The notes beneath the pieces were generated by a model. That model was not told where the DNA came from. It was given only the letters and a program-made list of their open reading frames with translations, and did not search any database. DNA of 64,000 nt from Kitasatospora herbaricolor (GTDB taxonomy: Bacteria > Actinomycetota > Actinomycetes > Streptomycetales > Streptomycetaceae): positions 4,960,001 through 5,024,000 of the forward strand of contig NZ_JAUSVA010000002.1 of NCBI RefSeq assembly GCF_030813695.1. The letters are read 5' to 3'. Every line of letters begins with the position of its first letter. Position 1 is the first letter of the stretch. Positions 59,521 through 64,000 of the stretch are shown here, piece after piece. Position numbers and translations under genes: made by a program.

Positions 59521-61860
59521 ATGTCTCTCGTTGACGACGCCCGCTTCGCCATGCCCGCGAACGAGTCCGCCGCCGATGTTCCCACCTCCGAGACCGAGCT
59601 CACCGAGCTGGCCGGTCCCGACGACTTCACCGACGAGATCGCCACCGACGAGGCCGACGACGTCGAGCCCGCCGAGCCCACCGTCACCTTCGCCGACCTC
59701 GGTCTGCACGACGACGTGGTGCGGGCCCTCGCCAAGCGCGGCGTCACCACCCCGTTCCCGATCCAGGCCGCGACCATCCCGGACGCGCTGGCCGGCAAGG
59801 ACGTGCTGGGCCGTGGCCGCACCGGCTCCGGCAAGACCCTGAGCTTCGGCCTCCCGCTGCTCACCCGCATCGCCGGGGCCGAGGGCCGCACCAAGCCCAA
59901 GCACCCGCGCGGCCTGATCCTGGTCCCGACCCGCGAGCTGGCCATGCAGGTGGCCGACGCCCTGGAGCCCTTCGGCTCGGTGCTCGGCCTCAAGCTCAAG
60001 GTCGTCTGCGGCGGCACCTCGATGTCCAACCAGATCTACGCGCTGGAGCGCGGCGTCGACGTCCTCGTCGCCACCCCCGGCCGTCTGCGCGACCTGATCA
60101 ACCGCAACACCGCCAAGCTCGACGAGGTCATGGTCACCGTCCTGGACGAGGCCGACCAGATGGCCGACATGGGCTTCCTGCCCGAGGTCACCGAGATCCT
60201 CGACAAGGTGCCGTCGGGCGGCCAGAGCCTGCTCTTCTCGGCGACGCTCGAGAACGAGATCGACAGCCTGGTCAAGCGCTACCTGAAGAACCCGGTCACC
60301 CACGAGGTCGACGCGGCCCAGGGCGCGGTCACCACCATGAGCCACCACATCCTCGTGGTGAAGCCCAAGGACAAGGCGCCGATCACCAACGCCATCGCCG
60401 CCCGCAAGGGCCGGACGATCATCTTCGTCCGCACCCAGATGGGCGCCGACCGCGTCGCCGAGCAGCTGATCGAGGCCGGCGTGAAGGCCGACGCGCTGCA
60501 CGGCGGGATGACCCAGGGCGCCCGTACCCGGGTGCTCGGCGACTTCAAGGACGGCTACCTCAACGTCGTCGTCGCCACCGACGTCGCCGCGCGCGGCATC
60601 CACGTCGACGACATCGACCTGGTGCTCAACGTCGACCCGGCCGGCGACCACAAGGACTACCTGCACCGCTCGGGCCGCACCGCCCGCGCCGGCCGCTCCG
60701 GCGCCGTCGTCACCCTGGTGCTGCCGCACCAGCGCCGCGGCGTGTTCCGCTTGATGGAGGACGCGGGCGTCGACGCCAGCCGTCACATCCTCGACCACGC
60801 CTTCGACGCCGAGGTGGCCCGGATCACCGGCGCCCGCTCGCTCGTCGAGGTCCAGGCCGAGAGCGCGGCCGGCATCGCCGGTGCCGCCGAGCGCGAGCTC
60901 GCCGACATGACCCGCCAGCTGGAGCGCGCGCAGCGCCGCGCCACCGAGCTGCGCGAGGAGGCCGACCGCCTGGCCGCCCGCGCGGCGCGCGAGCGGGCCG
61001 AGCTGGGCATCGAGGACGAGGCCCCGGCCGCCGTCACCGAGGACGCCGCGGCCGAGGCCGGCACCGAGACCGCCGCCCCGGCGCCGGTCGAGGAGGAGCG
61101 CGTCCCCGCCTACCGCGAGGCCCGCACCGAGCGTCCCTCCTACGGCGACCGCGACAGCCGCGACAGCCGTGGCTCGGGCAGCTTCAACCGTGACCGTGAC
61201 GACCGCGGCGGCCGCTCCGGCGGCTTCAACCGTGACCGTGACGACCGTGGCGGCCGCTCGGGCGGCTTCAACCGTGACGACCGTCCGGCCCGTTCCGGCG
61301 GCTTCAACCGTGACGACCGTCCGGCCCGCCCCTTCGGCGACCGTGACAACCGCGGTGGTGGCTCGGGCTTCAACCGTGACGACCGTGGCGGCCGCTCGGG
61401 CGGCTTCAACCGTGACGACCGCGGCGGCCGTTCGTTCGGCGACCGTGACAACCGCGGTGGTGGCTCGGGCTTCAACCGTGACGACCGTCCGGCCCGTTCC
61501 GGCGGCTTCAACCGCGACGACCGTCCGGCCCGCTCCTTCGGCGACCGTGACAACCGCGGTGGTGGCTCGGGCTTCAACCGTGACGACCGTCCGGCCCGTT
61601 CCGGCGGCTTCAACCGTGACGACCGTCCGGCCCGCTCCTTCGGCGACCGTCCGGCCCGCCCGTTCGGCGACCGCGACGAGCGTGGCAGCAGCAGCCGTCC
61701 GTTCTCCCGCCGCGACGACCACCGCTCCGGTGGCCGCCCGCAGGGCACCGGCGGCGGCTTCAACCGTGACGACCGCGGCGGCCGCTCGGGTGGCTTCAAC
61801 CGCGACGACCGCGGCGGCAGCTTCAACGGCGGCGACCGCAAGCCGCGCTGGAAGAACTGA
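59521..61860 (+). CDS. DEAD-box RNA helicase with repetitive Arg/Gly-rich tail (779 aa)
   Basis: Motifs: Q motif (TPFPIQAATIP), GRGRTGSGKT, PTRELAMQV, VLDEADQM, SATLEN, and HRSGRTARAGRSG. The core ends at about 480; a coiled acidic segment follows, then from about residue 540 a tail built from GGFNRDDRPARS and FGDRDNRGGGSG units. Such tails bind RNA and can drive condensate formation. Likely a ribosome-assembly or mRNA-turnover helicase. ATG 59521 follows GGAAGG. Confidence 0.93.
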   Translation: MSLVDDARFAMPANESAADVPTSETELTELAGPDDFTDEIATDEADDVEPAEPTVTFADLGLHDDVVRALAKRGVTTPFPIQAATIPDALAGKDVLGRGRTGSGKTLSFGLPLLTRIAGAEGRTKPKHPRGLILVPTRELAMQVADALEPFGSVLGLKLKVVCGGTSMSNQIYALERGVDVLVATPGRLRDLINRNTAKLDEVMVTVLDEADQMADMGFLPEVTEILDKVPSGGQSLLFSATLENEIDSLVKRYLKNPVTHEVDAAQGAVTTMSHHILVVKPKDKAPITNAIAARKGRTIIFVRTQMGADRVAEQLIEAGVKADALHGGMTQGARTRVLGDFKDGYLNVVVATDVAARGIHVDDIDLVLNVDPAGDHKDYLHRSGRTARAGRSGAVVTLVLPHQRRGVFRLMEDAGVDASRHILDHAFDAEVARITGARSLVEVQAESAAGIAGAAERELADMTRQLERAQRRATELREEADRLAARAARERAELGIEDEAPAAVTEDAAAEAGTETAAPAPVEEERVPAYREARTERPSYGDRDSRDSRGSGSFNRDRDDRGGRSGGFNRDRDDRGGRSGGFNRDDRPARSGGFNRDDRPARPFGDRDNRGGGSGFNRDDRGGRSGGFNRDDRGGRSFGDRDNRGGGSGFNRDDRPARSGGFNRDDRPARSFGDRDNRGGGSGFNRDDRPARSGGFNRDDRPARSFGDRPARPFGDRDERGSSSRPFSRRDDHRSGGRPQGTGGGFNRDDRGGRSGGFNRDDRGGSFNGGDRKPRWKN
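61149..61856 (+). repeat. In-frame coding repeats of the helicase tail
   Basis: About 700 bases of imperfect tandem units encoding FNRDD(R/G), GGRSGG and FGDRDNRGGGSG blocks. Copies are close enough in DNA for slippage or recombination, so length is expected to vary between strains. Confidence 0.85.
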
Positions 61861-61900
61861 CGCGTCGTAGGTCCCTGGGACCCGCGTAGTACCAAGGCCC

Positions 61901-61932
61901 CGGGCCCGCTCCACTTCGGTGGGGCGGGCCCG
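61901..61932 (+). terminator. Terminator with TTCG tetraloop after the helicase gene
   Basis: A 14-bp stem (61901-61914 with 61919-61932, one G-T pair) capped by TTCG, 40 bases past the helicase stop. Confidence 0.85.
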
Positions 61933-62033
61933 TCGGCGTTCCCCCTCGGCTCGGCCCGGCCGCCCCACCCGTTGTTCTTGGAGTGAGAATAACCGGTGGC
62001 GCCCGACCGGCCCGCTCGCATACCGTTCCCGGC

Positions 62034-62870
62034 ATGAGCAGCAGACTGCACGAAGTGGCCGCGGTGAACGAACAGATCGTCGCCCGGGGGAGCTACCGCG
62101 CGCCCGGGGGCGAGCTGGTGGAGCTGACCGCGCGGCTGGCCGCCGCCCGGGCCGGCACCGTCTCCTACACCCCGGAGGCGCTGGCCGCGCTGGCGGCCCG
62201 GAGCAGGCCGGGGGGCGGCGCCGGGGCCGTCGAGGTGACGGCGGAGGGCAGCATGCAGGCCGCCCGCCGACTGGTCGCGGCCGGCGGCGGCCGGGTCGGG
62301 GTGCTCAACTTCGCCTCCGCGCGCAACCCGGGCGGCGGCTACCTGCGGGGCGCCAAGGCCCAGGAGGAGGACGTCTGCCGCAGCGCCCTGCTCTACACCT
62401 GCCTGCTGGAGGCCCCGGACTACTACCAGGCGCACCGCGCGTCCGACGACCTCCGCTACAGCCACCGGGTGATCTTCTCGCCCGCCGTGCCGGTGCTCCG
62501 GGGCGACGACGGCGCCCTGCTCGGGCAGCCGTACGAGGTCGACTTCCTGACCTCGCCGGCACCCAACGCGGGCCAGCTGGAGCTGCGTTCGGCCGACGTG
62601 GACGTCCGTGAGGTGCTGGCCGAGCGGGCCCTGCGGGTGCTCGCTGTGGCCGCCCGGCACGGCGTACGGGAGCTGGTGCTCGGCGCCTGGGGCTGCGGGG
62701 TGTTCCGCAACGACCCGGCCCAGGTGGCCGAGGCCTTCGAGGCGGGGCTGGCCGAGTACGGCGCGGCCTTCGACCGGGTGGTGTTCGCGGTCTGGGACCG
62801 CACCCGCGTCTCCGCCAACCGGGCGGCCTTCGAGGTCAGGTTCGGCGCCGCCGTCGTGCCCGGCGCCTGA
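62034..62870 (+). CDS. TIGR02452-family microbial PARG-like protein (278 aa)
   Basis: The catalytic block of bacterial-type poly(ADP-ribose) glycohydrolases is present: VLNFASARNPGGGYLRGAKAQEEDVCR (Gly-rich loop and QEE), then LVLGAWGCGVFRND. It should remove ADP-ribose from modified targets. No ADP-ribosyltransferase gene is adjacent. Start ATG 62034; upstream in-frame codons read as noncoding. Confidence 0.9.
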   Translation: MSSRLHEVAAVNEQIVARGSYRAPGGELVELTARLAAARAGTVSYTPEALAALAARSRPGGGAGAVEVTAEGSMQAARRLVAAGGGRVGVLNFASARNPGGGYLRGAKAQEEDVCRSALLYTCLLEAPDYYQAHRASDDLRYSHRVIFSPAVPVLRGDDGALLGQPYEVDFLTSPAPNAGQLELRSADVDVREVLAERALRVLAVAARHGVRELVLGAWGCGVFRNDPAQVAEAFEAGLAEYGAAFDRVVFAVWDRTRVSANRAAFEVRFGAAVVPGA

Positions 62871-62892
62871 CCGGCGGGCGTGCGGGGGCGGC

Positions 62893-63198
62893 TCAGCCCT
62901 GGCGGGCCGTCACCACCGCCGAGGTCGCCGCCACCACACCGGTGACGGTGAGCACGGCCGGCCAGGCACCGATCTTCTTCGCGAGCGGGTGCGAACCGCC
63001 GAACGCCGCCACGTACAGACCGGTCAGCGCCGCCGCGGCCACCGGGCCGGCCTGCCGCCGCCACCCCACGGCGGCGGTCGCGCCGGCCACCGCCAGGACG
63101 GCGCCGCCCAGCTCACGCCGGCCGCTCCAGCGGGCCACGCCGTAGCCGCCGACCAGACCGGTCGCCGCGACGAGCGCGGTGGGGATCTTCGCCATCAT
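62893..63198 (-). CDS. Small membrane protein (101 aa)
   Basis: Three to four hydrophobic segments and a GGYGVARW motif; no family recognised with confidence. ATG 63198 or 63195, with GGAG just upstream. It is convergent with the PARG-like gene (22-base gap) and divergent from the transporter at 63301. Confidence 0.65.
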   Translation of the reverse strand: MMAKIPTALVAATGLVGGYGVARWSGRRELGGAVLAVAGATAAVGWRRQAGPVAAAALTGLYVAAFGGSHPLAKKIGAWPAVLTVTGVVAATSAVVTARQG

Positions 63199-63300
63199 CC
63201 ACTCCAGAGCCGGGCCTCGGTCCTGCGCCTGCAGCACCTGTCCCTCCGACCATAACCCGGCCCCTGAACACGCCCGGCGGCAGCGTGCCATGATCGGCCG

Positions 63301-64000
63301 ATGAGCACCGCCGCCGCCGAAGTCCTCTCCGTCGTCCTGCTGATCGTGGTGCTGGCCTTCGCCGTGGTCCGCCCGCGCGGCTGGCCGGAGGCTGCCGCCG
63401 CCGTCCCCGCCGCCGGACTGCTGCTGGCGGTCGGCGCGGTCGGCCCCGCCGAAGCGTGGGCGCAGACCCGCGAACTGCTGCCCGTCGTGGGCTTCCTGGC
63501 CGCCATCCTGGTGCTGGCCAAGCTCTGCGCCGACGAAGGGCTCTTCGAGAGCGCCGGACAGCTGGTCGCCAAGGTCTGCCACGGCCGGCCCGGCCGGCTG
63601 CTCGGCGGCGTCTTCGGCGTCGCCGCACTGGTCACGGCGGTCCTCAGCCTGGACGCGACGGTGGTCCTGCTCACCCCGGTGGTGCTGGCCACCGCGGCCC
63701 GGCTGGGCGCCCGCGCCCGCCCGCACGCCTACGCCTGCGCCCACCTGGCCAACTCGGCCTCGCTGCTGCTGCCCGTCTCCAACCTGACCAACCTGCTCGC
63801 CTTCACCGCGAGCGGGCTGACCTTCACCCGGTTCGCGGTCCTGATGGCGCCCGCCTGGGTGGTGGTGATCGGGATCGAGTTCGTGGTGTTCCGGCGCTTC
63901 TTCCGGGCCGACCTCGCGGCCGGCGCGCCGCTGCCGCCGCCGCGCGGCCCGGTGGCCGTCCCGCTGTTCACCCTGGTGGTGCTGGGCCTCACCCTGCTGG
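63301..64000 (+). CDS. SLC13/ArsB-like permease, 3' end cut by window
   Basis: The first 233 residues have six or seven helices, with FLAAILVLAKLCADEGLF, VLSLDATVVLLTPVVL and HLANSASLLLPVSNLTNLLAF, the paired NxTNL/SNLTN signature of the ion transporter superfamily that includes ArsB, NhaD and SLC13. The substrate is not set by these motifs. The frame is open at the window end. Confidence 0.85.
   Translation, partial: MSTAAAEVLSVVLLIVVLAFAVVRPRGWPEAAAAVPAAGLLLAVGAVGPAEAWAQTRELLPVVGFLAAILVLAKLCADEGLFESAGQLVAKVCHGRPGRLLGGVFGVAALVTAVLSLDATVVLLTPVVLATAARLGARARPHAYACAHLANSASLLLPVSNLTNLLAFTASGLTFTRFAVLMAPAWVVVIGIEFVVFRRFFRADLAAGAPLPPPRGPVAVPLFTLVVLGLTLL

Noticed and set aside
59383..61968. 861-codon minus-strand frame opposite the DEAD-box helicase, rich in VVTVEA repeats
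   Set aside because: A mirror of the helicase's repetitive tail and codon bias; no ribosome site or domain.

Overview
The window comes from a very GC-rich actinomycete, almost certainly a member of the Streptomycetaceae (Streptomyces or Kitasatospora). The evidence is third-codon-position GC near saturation, frequent GTG/TTG starts with strong GGAG-type ribosome binding sites, SARP/AfsR and AfsA-type regulators, a rare TTA codon, SigE-type ECF sigma factors and many small uncharacterised streptomycete families. No mobile element, CRISPR array or rRNA was seen.

Layout. (1) 0.0-3.7 kb: a truncated HrpA-type helicase, then an ECF sigma factor with a membrane-anchored partner. (2) 3.7-31.4 kb: a specialised-metabolite cluster whose genes all lie on the minus strand. 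It holds an MFS exporter, DoxX and DUF4260 membrane proteins, an alpha/beta hydrolase, an FAD monooxygenase, a phosphopantetheinyl transferase, an E2-type acyltransferase, three free-standing ACPs, two KAS III-like enzymes, a one-module KS-AT-ACP polyketide synthase, two acyl-CoA dehydrogenase-like proteins, a fatty acyl-AMP ligase, an MMPL exporter, an FkbH-like glyceryl-loading enzyme, a P450, a type II thioesterase and a second alpha/beta hydrolase. (3) 31.6-35.5 kb: a 2-oxoacid:ferredoxin oxidoreductase (alpha, beta), a 7Fe-type ferredoxin and a TetR regulator in one overlapping plus-strand operon. (4) 35.6-49.7 kb: a LuxR-type response regulator, a transaldolase-like protein lacking its lysine, a fused PabAB-type aminodeoxychorismate synthase with a TTA codon, a methyltransferase, a GAF/PucR regulator, a domesticated IS701-like transposase, an AfsA homologue and an AfsR-size SARP. 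(5) 49.8-64 kb: mostly housekeeping or accessory genes: sigma/anti-sigma-like pair, pectate lyase, NAD(P)-binding protein with TetR, an AbiEii-type nucleotidyltransferase module, three tRNAs (Glu, Asp, Phe), a zincin, a fluoride-exporter operon (crcB-DUF190-crcB), a lipoprotein, a DEAD-box helicase, a PARG-like macrodomain protein and a truncated SLC13/ArsB-like transporter.

How the cluster may work (inference). The acyl-AMP ligase would activate a fatty acid and load it on the ACP at 15.5 kb. The acyl-CoA dehydrogenase pair would desaturate it. The KS-AT-ACP protein, whose AT has the malonyl signature HAFH, would add one ketide to give a beta-ketoacyl thioester. FkbH would make glyceryl-ACP on one of two near-identical small ACPs. 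A KAS III-like enzyme would join the two units into a tetronate or butenolide ring. The E2-like acyltransferase and a hydrolase would acetylate and eliminate, as in agglomerin-type pathways. The FAD enzyme and P450 would oxidise, and MMPL and MFS proteins would export. Odd features are the duplicated ACPs, two KAS III proteins that have each lost a different catalytic residue, and a shared 19-bp upstream element that ties the MFS gene, the FAD monooxygenase, the acyl-AMP ligase and KAS III-2 together.
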